64,000 bases of DNA from the NCBI RefSeq assembly GCF_000969645.2, contig NZ_CP014222.1, positions 2,855,740-2,919,739 of the forward strand. Direction: 5' to 3'. The notes below the pieces were generated by a model. That model had not been told where the DNA came from, did no database searches, and was given only the letters and a program-made list of their open reading frames with translations. Source of the stretch: Janthinobacterium sp. B9-8. Lineage in GTDB: Bacteria > Pseudomonadota > Gammaproteobacteria > Burkholderiales > Chitinibacteraceae. A program made the position numbers and the translations under genes. Shown here one piece after another: positions 33,186 to 43,631 of this stretch (positions are counted from its first letter, which is position 1; every line of letters starts with the position of its first letter).

Positions 33186-33482
33186 TTAGATACCAGGCTT
33201 ACGCCAGAAGTAGCGCCAGACAAATCCAGGCCAGGCAAATACGATAAACATCGCAAAAGTCGTGGCAAAGAAAGGCCAGTTTTGCGCATGAACCGGAGAA
33301 AGCCGTCCCTCCAGAACCCTTGCCAGCAAACCCAATGCCACATAAAGCAGAACCAGCTCTAGCAAGCGCCAATGAAAGCCCTTAACCTTTTTTGCCGGAA
33401 TGCAAAAAATAATGCGTTCAAAGAAAAAAGGCAGATTGGCAGCAATCAGCGCCAATCCACAGAGCAGATACACATTATTCAT
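33186..33482 (-). CDS. DUF2818 family inner membrane protein
   Basis: A 98-residue membrane protein with three predicted hydrophobic segments, beginning MNNVYLLCGLALIAANLPFF. It belongs to the DUF2818 family, which in betaproteobacteria follows nuoN. Its start codon overlaps the nuoN stop by one base, indicating coupling. It may be a small accessory of complex I or a related membrane function; this is inferred from position. Confidence 0.85.
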   Translation of the reverse strand: MNNVYLLCGLALIAANLPFFFERIIFCIPAKKVKGFHWRLLELVLLYVALGLLARVLEGRLSPVHAQNWPFFATTFAMFIVFAWPGFVWRYFWRKPGI

Positions 33483-34936
33483 TACATGGGCACAAGAGAT
33501 GAAGAAACGGCCTGCGAGAGCACAGACATCAGGCGATCAGGCATCAAGCCCATCACCAGCAACAAGACACAGTTAACCGACAACACTACCTTGGTATCAA
33601 AGCCTGCGGCAATTGGGGCAGTATCTGTTGCTTCATCAAAGTACATAATCTTCACGATACGCAGGTAATAGAACGCCCCGACAAGCGAGAACATCACTGC
33701 AACCACGGCCAACCAGACATAGCCTAAATTCACCACGGCTTGTAATACCGATAACTTGGCAAAGAAGCCAACGAATACCGGAATACCTGCCATAGAGAAC
33801 ATCACAAACATCATCATGCAAGCAAACCATGGGCTACGTGCTGCCAAGCCTTTAAAGTCATCAATCTTATCCGCTTCAAAGCCTTCACGAGACAGCAACA
33901 TCACCATACCGAAACCCGCCGCGGCAGTGAGTACATACACCATGGCGTAGAAGAATGATGCGGCGTAACCAATCGGGCTAGCGACCAAGATCCCTAAGAG
34001 CAAGAAGCCCATATGCGAGATAGTGGAATAAGCCATCATACGTTTCATACTGGTTTGAGCGATTGCAGTCAGATTACCGATACCCATCGAAAGCACCGAC
34101 AACACCACTAGCATACCGCGCCAGTCAAAAGCGTAGCCTTCCATACCTTGCGCCAGTAAGCGGATTACAAACACAAACGCCGCTAACTTTGGAGCAGAAC
34201 CAATCAACTGAGTAACCGGTGTTGGTGCGCCTTCGTAAACATCGGGCACCCACATATGAAACGGTACAGCGCCTAACTTAAAGCCAATACCTGTTACCAA
34301 GAACACCAAGCCAAAGGCCGCCAACATGCGGTTTGCTTCACCACTGGCAATTTTTTGTGCGATGACAAAAACATCCAGCGAGGCAGTCGCGCCGTAAATC
34401 ATCGACATACCGTAAAGCAACATCCCGGAAGCTAAAGCACCCAAAATAAAGTACTTCATGGCCGCTTCTGTGGATTGCACTGAATCGCGCTGCAATGCCA
34501 CCAAGGCATACAAAGACAAGGACAGCAGCTCAAGCCCCATATAAAGCGTTAAGAAGTTAACGCTAGAGGCCATGATCATCATGCCTGCCAAGGCAAACAG
34601 AGTCAGTGTAAACAACTCGCCACGGAACAAGCCGCGAACCATGCTGTATTCACGACCATAAATCAGCACCAAAGCCACACCCAAGATCATGCCAATCTTG
34701 GCGAAATCAGCGATTGGATCGCTAATAAACAGGCCATTAAATGCCAGACGCGGGAAGGGCTCATAGCCATTCACAACAAGGAAGGCCGTTATGGCCAACA
34801 CAATCAGTGTGAGCACATAAGTAATATGGCGCTTGGCGTCAGACACAAACAAATCAAGCAAAAGTACCGCACAGCTGGCACATAGCAGGAAGATTTCCGG
34901 CATTGCCACCCAAGCATTAAGGCTGGTCCAGGTCAT
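33482..34936 (-). CDS. nuoN: NADH-quinone oxidoreductase subunit N
   Basis: A 484-residue proton-pumping antiporter-like subunit of complex I. Fourteen membrane segments are expected; the conserved region around MGLELLSLSLYALVALQRDS contains the TM5 Glu, and GAVPFHMWVPDVYEGAPTPV carries the key Lys/His loop. MMAYSTISHMGFLLLGILVA is the TM8 signature. It is the final Nuo subunit of the operon, preceded by a 95-base gap from nuoM that holds a hairpin. Confidence 0.97.
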   Translation of the reverse strand: MTWTSLNAWVAMPEIFLLCASCAVLLLDLFVSDAKRHITYVLTLIVLAITAFLVVNGYEPFPRLAFNGLFISDPIADFAKIGMILGVALVLIYGREYSMVRGLFRGELFTLTLFALAGMMIMASSVNFLTLYMGLELLSLSLYALVALQRDSVQSTEAAMKYFILGALASGMLLYGMSMIYGATASLDVFVIAQKIASGEANRMLAAFGLVFLVTGIGFKLGAVPFHMWVPDVYEGAPTPVTQLIGSAPKLAAFVFVIRLLAQGMEGYAFDWRGMLVVLSVLSMGIGNLTAIAQTSMKRMMAYSTISHMGFLLLGILVASPIGYAASFFYAMVYVLTAAAGFGMVMLLSREGFEADKIDDFKGLAARSPWFACMMMFVMFSMAGIPVFVGFFAKLSVLQAVVNLGYVWLAVVAVMFSLVGAFYYLRIVKIMYFDEATDTAPIAAGFDTKVVLSVNCVLLLVMGLMPDRLMSVLSQAVSSSLVPM

Positions 34937-35031
34937 TATTCAACCCTATCTAATAATAGTATGGTGGTCCGAAGGTATGCTCTACCTCTGGATAAAATCG
35001 GGGATTGATCGTTATCCCCGACTATCGCGAA

Positions 35032-36531
35032 TCAGTGCAATTTGCTCTGTGAAACATGCCAGATCAAATCATTAACCGACACATGCATCACATCCACAAA
35101 TGGCTTCGGATACAGACCCATGCCAAGCACGGCAAGGGCTAACACAGCAAGGATCAGGAATTCACGCGAGTTAACGTCTTTCAGATGCTCAACATGATCA
35201 TTGGCGACTTCACCGAATAACACCCGTTTGTACATCCACAGGGTATAGGCAGCACCAAAAATCAAGGTTGTAGCGCCCGCAAAGGCGTACCAGAAGTTCA
35301 CTTGCACCGCGCCCAGAATCACCATAAATTCACCGGCAAAACCAGAAGTACCCGGCAGACCCGAATTGGCCATTGCAAATAGCATCATAAAGCTGGCGAA
35401 GATCGGCATTTTATTAGCCACGCCGCCGTAATCGGCAATCTTGCGGCTATGCACTCGGTCGTACATCACACCAATGCAGAAGAACATTGCGGCAGAAACA
35501 AAACCGTGCGAGATCATTTGCAATAAAGCGCCTTCAACCGCGTACTGGTTCAGCTGTGTACCACCGGCAAACATAAAGAAGCCCAGTGTTACAAAACCCA
35601 TATGCGAGATCGAAGAATAAGCCACCAGCTTTTTCATATCGGTTTGCACAAGAGCAACTAAACCGATGTAAATCACCGCCACCAGAGACAGCACCACAAA
35701 TACCCATGCGTATTCACGCGCGGCATCAGGGGCAATCGGCAGAGCAAATCGCAAGAAACCGTAAGCACCCAGCTTCAGGGTAATCGCCGCCAACACCATC
35801 GAACCACCGGTAGGCGCTTCAACGTGAGCATCAGGCAACCATGTGTGAACAGGCCACATCGGCACTTTCACGGCAAAGGCAAAGAAGAAAGCAATCAGTA
35901 CCAATGTCTGTGCTGTCATGCCCAATGGCAGTCGTTGGAAATCAGCGATTTCAAAACTACCACCGGTTTGCTGATACAGGTAAATAAAGCCAACCAGCGT
36001 CAACAATGAACCAAGCAGGGTGTAAAGGAAAAATTTAATCGACGCATACACACGACGCGGGCCGCCCCAGATACCAATAATCAGGTACATCGGAATCAGC
36101 ATCGCTTCAAAGAAGACATAGAACAAGATTGCATCCATGGCTGCAAAAGCGCCATTAATCAAGCCCGACATAATCAGAAAAGCAGCCATATACTGTGCAA
36201 CACGCTTTTCAATAACCTGCCAGCCTGCAAGGATAACCATCAGGGTGATAAAGCTATTTAAAATCACAAATAGCATCGAAATGCCATCAACCCCAAGATG
36301 GTAGTTGATATTAAAAGATTCAATCCAAGGCTTCATTTCTTCGAACTGCATGCCGCCGTGCAAAGACTCAAATTGCGTATACAGCGGAATGGTTACCAAG
36401 AAACTTAGCAAAGCGCCGACCAGCGCCAACCAGCGCGCCGCCGTGGCGTTTTTGTCCCCGCCTGTCGCGAGTACTACAAGGCCTGCCACGATCGGCAGCC
36501 AGATCGCGAGGCTTAGAAGATTACCCGTCAT
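35032..36531 (-). CDS. nuoM: NADH-quinone oxidoreductase subunit M
   Basis: A 499-residue antiporter-like subunit. ATG at 36531 is preferred over TTG at 36537 because a TAGG site lies 6 bases upstream. Signature regions are IMSGLINGAFAAMDAILFYV, VFFEAMLIPMYLIIGIWGGP (TM5 Glu), VPMWPVHTWLPDAHVEAPTG (Lys TM7 and loop) and KLVAYSSISHMGFVTLGFFM. Length is normal. It pumps protons together with NuoL and NuoN. Confidence 0.97.
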   Translation of the reverse strand: MTGNLLSLAIWLPIVAGLVVLATGGDKNATAARWLALVGALLSFLVTIPLYTQFESLHGGMQFEEMKPWIESFNINYHLGVDGISMLFVILNSFITLMVILAGWQVIEKRVAQYMAAFLIMSGLINGAFAAMDAILFYVFFEAMLIPMYLIIGIWGGPRRVYASIKFFLYTLLGSLLTLVGFIYLYQQTGGSFEIADFQRLPLGMTAQTLVLIAFFFAFAVKVPMWPVHTWLPDAHVEAPTGGSMVLAAITLKLGAYGFLRFALPIAPDAAREYAWVFVVLSLVAVIYIGLVALVQTDMKKLVAYSSISHMGFVTLGFFMFAGGTQLNQYAVEGALLQMISHGFVSAAMFFCIGVMYDRVHSRKIADYGGVANKMPIFASFMMLFAMANSGLPGTSGFAGEFMVILGAVQVNFWYAFAGATTLIFGAAYTLWMYKRVLFGEVANDHVEHLKDVNSREFLILAVLALAVLGMGLYPKPFVDVMHVSVNDLIWHVSQSKLH

Positions 36532-36618
36532 AGTCAACCTACTTGTTAATTTAATTCGTAAGGGAGATTCGATCTATTTAAGACCTTCCCCCCCGATTCC
36601 CGGCAAGATGCCGGCTTT

Positions 36619-38664
36619 TTAGGCCAGCAGGCCAGCAATCCACCATGTCATCAGACCAATTGCACCGATAATCATGGCAAAAGCGTAATGGTAGATATAA
36701 CCCGTTTGCAATTTACGCGCTGCTGCGGCAAACAAGCCCACCACCTTAGCCGTACCATTGACAAGCAAGCCATCAATAATGAAGGTATCGCCTACTTTCC
36801 AGAACAAAGTACCCAGCACTCGGCCACCTGCGGCAAAACCATTGATATACAGGTGATCCATGTAGTACTTCTCATCGAGTAATTTCTTGATACCGATTGA
36901 GGTAAAGAAACGATCGCATGCCGCAGGAATACTTGGCTTCACCAGATAGAAATACCAAGACACCACCACACCCGCTAATGCCAGCAAGAATGGCAAGGTA
37001 GTCAGCGAATGGATACCCATTGCCACTGCACCATGGAATTCTTCTTTCATGACTTCCATTGCAGGATGCGCTTCATGATTTACAAAAATCACACCCTTGA
37101 AGAAATCCCCATAAAGCATAGGATCAATCGCAAAGTAACCAATCACCAGCGACGGAATCGCCAGCATCACCAAAGGCAAAGTAACAACCCAAGGCGTTTC
37201 ATGCGGTTTCTGCCCCGGAGCCAAGCCATGGTGGTGTTCATCAGCATGATGATCATCGTCATGTGCAGCACCGTGGCCGTGATGATCATGCGCTTTACCA
37301 AAACGCTCTTCGCCGTGGAACACCAAGAAGTACATACGGAAAGAGTAGAAAGCCGTTACAAACACACCTGCCACAACCGCGAAGTAAGCAAAACCAGCGC
37401 CTGGCAGATTAGAAGCGTGTACCGCCTCAATAATCGAATCTTTAGAGTAGAAACCCGACAAGAACGGTGTGCCGATCAATGCCAAGGAGCCAATCAAAGA
37501 AGTAATCCAGGTAATCGGCATGTATTTACGCAAGCCACCCATTTTGCGGATGTCCTGATCGTGATGCATACCAATAATCACCGAACCCGCAGCAAGGAAT
37601 AACAGCGCTTTAAAGAAGGCGTGTGTCATCAGGTGGAATACCGCCACCGAGTAAGCCGATGCACCTAAAGCAACCGTCATATAACCTAGCTGCGATAGTG
37701 TTGAATACGCTACAACGCGCTTGATATCGTTCTGGATAATCCCGAGGAAACCCATAAACAGCGCGGTAATTGCACCAATCACCATCACGAAATTCAGCGC
37801 AGTATCGGATAGCTCAAACAATGGCGACATACGTGCCACCATAAAGATACCTGCCGTCACCATCGTTGCCGCGTGAATCAGAGCGGAAATCGGAGTTGGG
37901 CCTTCCATCGAATCCGGCAACCAGACATGTAACGGGAACTGAGCCGATTTACCCATCGCGCCAATAAACAGCAAGATGCAAGTGACCGACAACAAAGACC
38001 AAGTGACATTGGGGAACAAGCTGATGGTGGCATCTTTTAACTCAGGTGCTTTAGCAAACACATCTGCGTAATCAAGCGAGCCAAAGTAAGCCAGTACCAA
38101 GCCAATCCCTAATAGGAAACCAAAGTCACCTACGCGGTTCACTAAGAAAGCCTTCATATTGGCAAATGTTGCCGTAGGCTTTTTGAACCAGAAACCAATC
38201 AAGAGGTAAGAAACCAGACCCACCGCTTCCCAACCAAAGAAGAGCTGAACGAAGTTATTCGCCATCACCAGCATCAGCATCGAGAACGTAAATAGCGAGA
38301 TATAACTAAAGAAGCGCTGATAGCCTGGATCTTCTGACATATAACCGATGGTATAGATATGCACCATCAAGGATACAAAAGTCACCACACACATCATCAT
38401 TGCGGTGAGCTTATCAACCAAGAAACCAACGTTAAAATCAACGCCATTAACAGTCAGCCAAGTGTAAACCGTGCCGTTAAAGTTATCACCGCCTGAAACC
38501 AAGTGGTTCAGCGTATAAGCCGACAACAAGAAGGACACCGCCACACCACCAATGGTCACGACGTGCGATGCACGTCGTCCAATCGCCCAACCAAACAGCC
38601 CTGCGACTAGCGCACCAAATAACGGCGCCAGCGGGATTAAGAGATAAATCGTTTTCATATCCAT
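36619..38664 (-). CDS. nuoL: NADH-quinone oxidoreductase subunit L
   Basis: A 681-residue distal antiporter subunit with about 16 membrane segments including the long horizontal helix at the C-terminus. LFFGWEAVGLVSYLLIGFWF carries the TM5 Glu; AQFPLHVWLPDSMEGPTPIS is the TM7 Lys region and YSTLSQLGYMTVALGASAYS the TM8 signature. A histidine-rich loop is inserted at about residues 457-486 (GKAHDHHGHGAAHDDDHHAD and following), much longer than in E. coli. The C-terminal part (GIKKLLDEKYYMDHLYINGF) contacts NuoM and NuoN. Followed by a small hairpin before nuoM. Confidence 0.97.
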   Translation of the reverse strand: MDMKTIYLLIPLAPLFGALVAGLFGWAIGRRASHVVTIGGVAVSFLLSAYTLNHLVSGGDNFNGTVYTWLTVNGVDFNVGFLVDKLTAMMMCVVTFVSLMVHIYTIGYMSEDPGYQRFFSYISLFTFSMLMLVMANNFVQLFFGWEAVGLVSYLLIGFWFKKPTATFANMKAFLVNRVGDFGFLLGIGLVLAYFGSLDYADVFAKAPELKDATISLFPNVTWSLLSVTCILLFIGAMGKSAQFPLHVWLPDSMEGPTPISALIHAATMVTAGIFMVARMSPLFELSDTALNFVMVIGAITALFMGFLGIIQNDIKRVVAYSTLSQLGYMTVALGASAYSVAVFHLMTHAFFKALLFLAAGSVIIGMHHDQDIRKMGGLRKYMPITWITSLIGSLALIGTPFLSGFYSKDSIIEAVHASNLPGAGFAYFAVVAGVFVTAFYSFRMYFLVFHGEERFGKAHDHHGHGAAHDDDHHADEHHHGLAPGQKPHETPWVVTLPLVMLAIPSLVIGYFAIDPMLYGDFFKGVIFVNHEAHPAMEVMKEEFHGAVAMGIHSLTTLPFLLALAGVVVSWYFYLVKPSIPAACDRFFTSIGIKKLLDEKYYMDHLYINGFAAGGRVLGTLFWKVGDTFIIDGLLVNGTAKVVGLFAAAARKLQTGYIYHYAFAMIIGAIGLMTWWIAGLLA

Positions 38665-38680
38665 TTGTAATCCAGTCCCC

Positions 38681-38986
38681 TTAACCCTTCAGGCTGTCGA
38701 GATCTTCGACGTTGATCGAACGCAGATTGCGGAATAACACAATCAGGATCGCGAGCCCAATGGCCGCTTCTGCCGCGGCTACCGTCAAGATAAAGAATAC
38801 GAAAACCTGCCCTGCTGAATCGCCTAAAAACTGCGAGAAAGCAATAAAGTTCATATTCACCGCAAGCAACATCAACTCGATCGCCATTAAAAGCACGATT
38901 AAGTTTTTACGGTTCATAAAGATACCGAAAATACTGATGGCAAATAAACAAGCCGCCAGCACAAGATAATGCGTCAACTCAAGCAT
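38681..38986 (-). CDS. nuoK: NADH-quinone oxidoreductase subunit K
   Basis: A 101-residue three-helix membrane subunit. [20 protein letters not shown] contains the membrane Glu in IELML, and [20 protein letters not shown] the second conserved Glu. Length is exact for the family. It lies between nuoJ and nuoL. Confidence 0.97.
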   Translation of the reverse strand: MLELTHYLVLAACLFAISIFGIFMNRKNLIVLLMAIELMLLAVNMNFIAFSQFLGDSAGQVFVFFILTVAAAEAAIGLAILIVLFRNLRSINVEDLDSLKG

Positions 38987-38998
38987 AGAAACTCTTCC

Positions 38999-39634
38999 TT
39001 AGGCAGCCGGTTTATCATCACTTGCAGGAACATCTGCAAGCACTTTCACTTCCGCGGCCATCTTCACGATACGCAGACGATCACTGGCTTTAACACGAAC
39101 TTGATCACCAGGATTGATGTACTTAGTGCTCTTACGTTTACGTAGCGTCAGAGCAATGGCGGCAATCATACCCACCAACAAAATCACCGACGCTAGCTGA
39201 AATGGTAAGAAGTACTGGGTGTAAATCAAACGGCCTAACTCATGTACATTGCTGTAACCAGCAGGGCGCTCAACCAGCGCTGCGCCTTCTAGCTGGCTTG
39301 CGCCATGCGTAATAACCAGCGTCATTTCTACCAACATCGTGCCAGCGACCACGCCTGCAACCGGAGCAAATTTCCAGAAGCCTTTACGCAGCTCCTCAAA
39401 ATTAATATCCAGCATCATCACCACAAACAGGAACAGCACCATGACTGCACCCACATAAATCAGCACAAGGGAAACAGCAAGGAATTCGGCTTTCATCAAC
39501 ATCCACAGCATGGCTGCAGTGAAGAAAGACAGAATCAGCAGCAAAGCAGCTTGTACCGGATTTTTGGTACTCACAACACCCAGTGCAGAAGCCAGCAGCA
39601 CAAAGGCGAAGAAACTAAATAGTGCAATTGTCAT
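38999..39634 (-). CDS. nuoJ: NADH-quinone oxidoreductase subunit J
   Basis: A 211-residue membrane subunit with five expected helices. The conserved helix region YVGAVMVLFLFVVMMLDI includes the pi-bulge tyrosine/glycine motif of NuoJ. The C-terminal tail after residue 165 is soluble and basic then acidic, longer than minimal homologues. The upstream gap to nuoI (108 bases) holds a CCAAGGG/CCCTTGG hairpin. Confidence 0.96.
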   Translation of the reverse strand: MTIALFSFFAFVLLASALGVVSTKNPVQAALLLILSFFTAAMLWMLMKAEFLAVSLVLIYVGAVMVLFLFVVMMLDINFEELRKGFWKFAPVAGVVAGTMLVEMTLVITHGASQLEGAALVERPAGYSNVHELGRLIYTQYFLPFQLASVILLVGMIAAIALTLRKRKSTKYINPGDQVRVKASDRLRIVKMAAEVKVLADVPASDDKPAA

Positions 39635-39742
39635 TGGACACCTATCAATATTTGACCTTTAACAGTCGATAAAAAACGTAGCGGAAAATCCAAGGGAAAG
39701 CCAAGCTGCCCTTGGAGTTCGCAGTAGTTTGGTATCGAGCTA

Positions 39743-40231
39743 TTAGCGGTATTTGGCATCTTGCGCTTTACGTTCAGCAATTTCGCTCTCGTACTTATCA
39801 CCTACAGCCAACAACATTGGCTTGGTGTAGTAGAGGTCGCCCCGTTTTTCGCCGTGATATTCAAGGATATGCGTTTCCACGATGGCATCCACCGGGCAAG
39901 CTTCCTCACAAAAGCCACAGAAAATACATTTGGTCAGATCGATGTCGTAACGCGTGGTGCGACGTGTACCGTCCTCGCGCTTATCTGACTCAATCACAAT
40001 CGCTTGAGCCGGGCAAACTGCTTCGCAAAGCTTACAGGCGATACAACGCTCTTCACCATTGGCGTAGCGACGTTGTGCGTGCAAACCGCGAAAACGCGGG
40101 CTGTACGGTGTTTTTTCTTCTGGGAACTGCACGGTGATCTTGGTCTGGAACATATGGCGGCCGGTAAGCATCAAGCCTTTTACCAGTTCCACGAGCAAGA
40201 ACGTTTTAAAGAAATAAGCAATTTTTTCCAT
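39743..40231 (-). CDS. nuoI: NADH-quinone oxidoreductase subunit I
   Basis: A 162-residue subunit holding two [4Fe-4S] clusters (N6a, N6b) that pass electrons toward quinone. Both ferredoxin motifs are intact: [20 protein letters not shown] and [20 protein letters not shown]. The N-terminal amphipathic helix ([20 protein letters not shown]) lies along the membrane. Length matches the family. Confidence 0.98.
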   Translation of the reverse strand: MEKIAYFFKTFLLVELVKGLMLTGRHMFQTKITVQFPEEKTPYSPRFRGLHAQRRYANGEERCIACKLCEAVCPAQAIVIESDKREDGTRRTTRYDIDLTKCIFCGFCEEACPVDAIVETHILEYHGEKRGDLYYTKPMLLAVGDKYESEIAERKAQDAKYR

Positions 40232-40243
40232 AACGGTTCCTGT

Positions 40244-41299
40244 TTATTTCCCTAGCGGCCAGATTGAGAACGGCGTCTGCATCCAAGCGCCCACGACCAC
40301 AATCCAAATCAAGGTGACCGGGATGAAAATCTTCCAACCCAAACGCATAAGCTGATCGTAACGATAGCGAGGGAAAGTAGCGCGGAACCACAAGAAGCAG
40401 AACAGCATAAAGGCTACTTTTAATACCCACCACAGTACCGATGGCGTGCCCAAAATACCCCAGCTTGCAGGGAACGGGCTTAACCAGCCGCCAAGGAACA
40501 TGATCGATGTCATTGCTGAAATCAAAATCATATTGGCGTATTCGGCAAGGAAGAACAGCGCGAAGCTCATGCCCGAGTATTCGACCATGTGACCCGCAAC
40601 AATTTCTGATTCACCTTCGGTTACGTCAAATGGCGCACGGTTGGTTTCAGCCACACCAGAAATAAAGTACACAACGAACAAAGGCATCAAGGGGATCAGA
40701 TTCCACGAAAGAATCGAGCCACCCGCCATACCTTGGCCTTGTTGATTGACGATTTCGGTCATATTTAAGCTGCCCGAAACCATCATCACACCCACCAAGG
40801 CAAAGCCCATTGCCAACTCATAAGAAATCACCTGAGCCGCAGCGCGCATTGCACCAAGGAAGGCATATTTAGAGTTAGAGGCCCAGCCCGCCAGAATCAC
40901 ACCGTAAACGCCCATCGAAGTGATGGCCATCACGTAGAGCAAGCCAACATTCACATCCGATAAAACATAGCCAGGATAAAACGGCACCACGGCCCAAGCC
41001 GCCAGTGCCGGTACCAGAACCATAATCGGCGCTAAAAAGAACAGACCAGTGCTGGCAGCAGATGGAGAAATAATTTCTTTCAGCAGCAGCTTTACACCGT
41101 CAGCAATCGGTTGCAGCAAACCAAACGGACCAACCCGATTCGGGCCGATACGAATCTGCATATAACCGATGACTTTACGCTCGGCCAATGTCAGGTAAGC
41201 CACCGCGCCCATCAAAGGCGCAACGATGCAAACAATCTTGATTAAGGTCCAGAGGACAAACGCGATCTCTGCGCCAAACCACCCTTGTAACATTTCCAT
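40244..41299 (-). CDS. nuoH: NADH-quinone oxidoreductase subunit H
   Basis: A 351-residue membrane subunit that forms the quinone site with NuoB and NuoD. The cytosolic loop is intact: [20 protein letters not shown] and [16 protein letters not shown], then [20 protein letters not shown] and [20 protein letters not shown], holding the conserved Glu residues of the E-channel. Nine membrane helices are expected. It lies between nuoG and nuoI. Confidence 0.97.
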   Translation of the reverse strand: MEMLQGWFGAEIAFVLWTLIKIVCIVAPLMGAVAYLTLAERKVIGYMQIRIGPNRVGPFGLLQPIADGVKLLLKEIISPSAASTGLFFLAPIMVLVPALAAWAVVPFYPGYVLSDVNVGLLYVMAITSMGVYGVILAGWASNSKYAFLGAMRAAAQVISYELAMGFALVGVMMVSGSLNMTEIVNQQGQGMAGGSILSWNLIPLMPLFVVYFISGVAETNRAPFDVTEGESEIVAGHMVEYSGMSFALFFLAEYANMILISAMTSIMFLGGWLSPFPASWGILGTPSVLWWVLKVAFMLFCFLWFRATFPRYRYDQLMRLGWKIFIPVTLIWIVVVGAWMQTPFSIWPLGK

Positions 41300-41311
41300 A
41301 TTGGGCGCCCT

Positions 41312-43609
41312 TTAAGCTTTAGAAACCGAGAGACTATCGAACATGCCTGCGAGCTCACGCGTCGCAGCATGCGCTGTAGCCACACGAATCACATTGTCTG
41401 CAAGGCCAGCATCCAGCTCAGCAAACAGCGATGCGGCTTGACCGCCCTGCTCTACTCGCGCCAGATCATTTGTTGCCAAACCTAAAGCCGCCAGTGTTGC
41501 CGCATTGGCTTTCAGCGCCGGAGCAGCTTGAGTCGCTTGCAAGCTTGGCGCACGACGAACCAAGGTATCTGCCTGATACATCGCCACTTCACCTAAGCGA
41601 ACCAGACCGGAAGCGGCCTGAGCTTTAACTGCCACAGCAGCTACGGCTGCATTATTCAAGCGGGCAGCAGTATCACCTAGCAAGGCTTCATCACGAATCT
41701 GTTCTGACGATTCGTAATCAAAGCCATTAAAACCAAGCACATTGCCTAAGACGCGGAATACTTTCCAGGCCGGACGAGTCTCTCCTAATGGACGTACCAC
41801 ACCGTTAAAGCTTTGTGGCTTACCTTCCATATTGACGAAAGTACCGGAGGTTTCTGAGAACGGTGAGATCGGCAAGATCACATCGGCAAAATCTAGCGCA
41901 CAGCTATTAAATGCCGACATCACCACGACCATTTCAGCCGCTTTCACTGCCGCCAAAGCTTGTGCGCCGTTGTGCGTATCAAACTCGGTTTCAGCATTTA
42001 AAAGAACATAAGCTTTTTTCGGGGAAGCGAAGACATTGCCACCCACCGTTGCACCGATCAGCTGAGCGCCCACGGTATTCGCCGCTTCGCTCATCACACC
42101 CAGTGTTGCGCCAGTTAGCTCGGCCAATGCAGCAGCTGCCGCGTGTAATTCTGCAGCGCGTGGATTGTGCGTTGCGATATTACCTAGCAATACGGCCGAT
42201 TTACCGGTCAGGGTTGCGGCAATAGCGCGAGCTGAATCAGTCACTTCAACGCCAGCCAAATCGATATTCGCAGGAGTGGCCTTGCTTGAGTCTGCTTCAA
42301 CAACAGCCTTAATCACGGCCAACACGCCTTCCACCAGCTGATCTGGGCGTACGACAGATTGTGCGGCTACTTTAGTCAGCAAATCATCGCTATGCACATT
42401 CACTAAGGAAAGCTTCAAGCCTTTCTTAACCGATTGACGCAGGCGCTGTGCCAACAAAGGCTGTTCTTGGCGTAATGATGAACCCACCACTAGCACCGCT
42501 TCAGATGCAGCCAAATCAGCAATCGATTGGCCCAAGTAAGTCGCGCCCACAGTATTCAGGCTGAAGTCTGCATTGCGTAAGCGAGTTTCGACACTTTCTA
42601 CGCCTAAACCTGCCATGAGTTTACGCAGCATAAACAGCTCTTCAACCGTACTGTTTGGCGTTGCCACGGCAGCCACCGATGCAACACCGTGATCTGCAAC
42701 GACTTGTTTTAAGCCGTTCGCCACGTATTCAAGTGCAGTCTGCCAATCAGTCACTTGCCAAACGCCGCCTTGCTTAATCATTGGCTTTTGCAGGCGATCT
42801 GCGCCGTTTAGGGCTTCGTAAGAGAAACGATCACGATCGGCCAACCAGCATTCATTAATGGCTTCGTTTTCTAGCGGTAATACACGCATCACCTTGTTGT
42901 TTTTCACTTGCACAACAAGATTGGAACCCAAGCCATCATGTGGGCTAACAGACTTGCGACGGGATAATTCCCATGTACGTGCTGAGTAGCGGAAAGGCTT
43001 GCTGGTCAGTGCGCCAACCGGGCAAAGATCAATCACATTGCCGGAAATTTCCGATTTAACTGTCTTGCCAATAAAGGACATGACTTCGGTAAATTCACCG
43101 CGACCTGCCATACCCAATTCCTGGAAACCGGCAATTTCTTCGGTAAAGCGAACGCAGCGGCTGCAATGAATACAACGCGTCATATCAGTAGAAATCAGCG
43201 GGCCAAGGTCTTTATTGGCGACAACGCGTTTTTCTTCTGTATAGCGGGAGCCGGATTGGCCGTAGCCTACCGCTAGATCCTGCAACTGACATTCGCCACC
43301 TTGATCGCAAATCGGGCAATCGAGTGGGTGATTAATCAGTAAGAATTCCATCACCCCCTGCTGCGCCTTCACGGCCTGATCAGAGTGGGTCCAGATTTTC
43401 ATCCCGTCGGTGACGGGGGTTGCACAGGCAGGTAAAGGCTTAGGCGCTTTCTCAACCTGAACAAGGCACATACGGCAGTTTGCGGCTATAGACAGCTTTT
43501 TGTGATAGCAAAAATGCGGGATATGCACGCCAACCGAATTGGCTGCGTCCATTACCGTGCTACCACCTGGCACTGTCAGTTTCTTACCGTCGATTTCAAT
43601 TTCCAGCAT
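41312..43609 (-). CDS. nuoG: NADH-quinone oxidoreductase subunit G
   Basis: A 765-residue iron-sulfur subunit. The N-terminal region (1-220) binds the [2Fe-2S] N1b cluster (HFCYHKKLSIAANCRMCLVQ with Cys later in PLPAC) and the [4Fe-4S] clusters N4/N5 (HPLDCPICDQGGECQLQDLA, TRCIHCSRCVRFTEEIAGFQ and VIDLCPVGALTSK). The rest is the molybdopterin-oxidoreductase-like fold, catalytically inactive here as in the family. It overlaps no neighbour but lies 22 bases downstream of nuoF. Length is typical for betaproteobacteria. Confidence 0.97.
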   Translation of the reverse strand: MLEIEIDGKKLTVPGGSTVMDAANSVGVHIPHFCYHKKLSIAANCRMCLVQVEKAPKPLPACATPVTDGMKIWTHSDQAVKAQQGVMEFLLINHPLDCPICDQGGECQLQDLAVGYGQSGSRYTEEKRVVANKDLGPLISTDMTRCIHCSRCVRFTEEIAGFQELGMAGRGEFTEVMSFIGKTVKSEISGNVIDLCPVGALTSKPFRYSARTWELSRRKSVSPHDGLGSNLVVQVKNNKVMRVLPLENEAINECWLADRDRFSYEALNGADRLQKPMIKQGGVWQVTDWQTALEYVANGLKQVVADHGVASVAAVATPNSTVEELFMLRKLMAGLGVESVETRLRNADFSLNTVGATYLGQSIADLAASEAVLVVGSSLRQEQPLLAQRLRQSVKKGLKLSLVNVHSDDLLTKVAAQSVVRPDQLVEGVLAVIKAVVEADSSKATPANIDLAGVEVTDSARAIAATLTGKSAVLLGNIATHNPRAAELHAAAAALAELTGATLGVMSEAANTVGAQLIGATVGGNVFASPKKAYVLLNAETEFDTHNGAQALAAVKAAEMVVVMSAFNSCALDFADVILPISPFSETSGTFVNMEGKPQSFNGVVRPLGETRPAWKVFRVLGNVLGFNGFDYESSEQIRDEALLGDTAARLNNAAVAAVAVKAQAASGLVRLGEVAMYQADTLVRRAPSLQATQAAPALKANAATLAALGLATNDLARVEQGGQAASLFAELDAGLADNVIRVATAHAATRELAGMFDSLSVSKA

Positions 43610-43631
43610 GCTCTACTCAATGGCTATTGAA

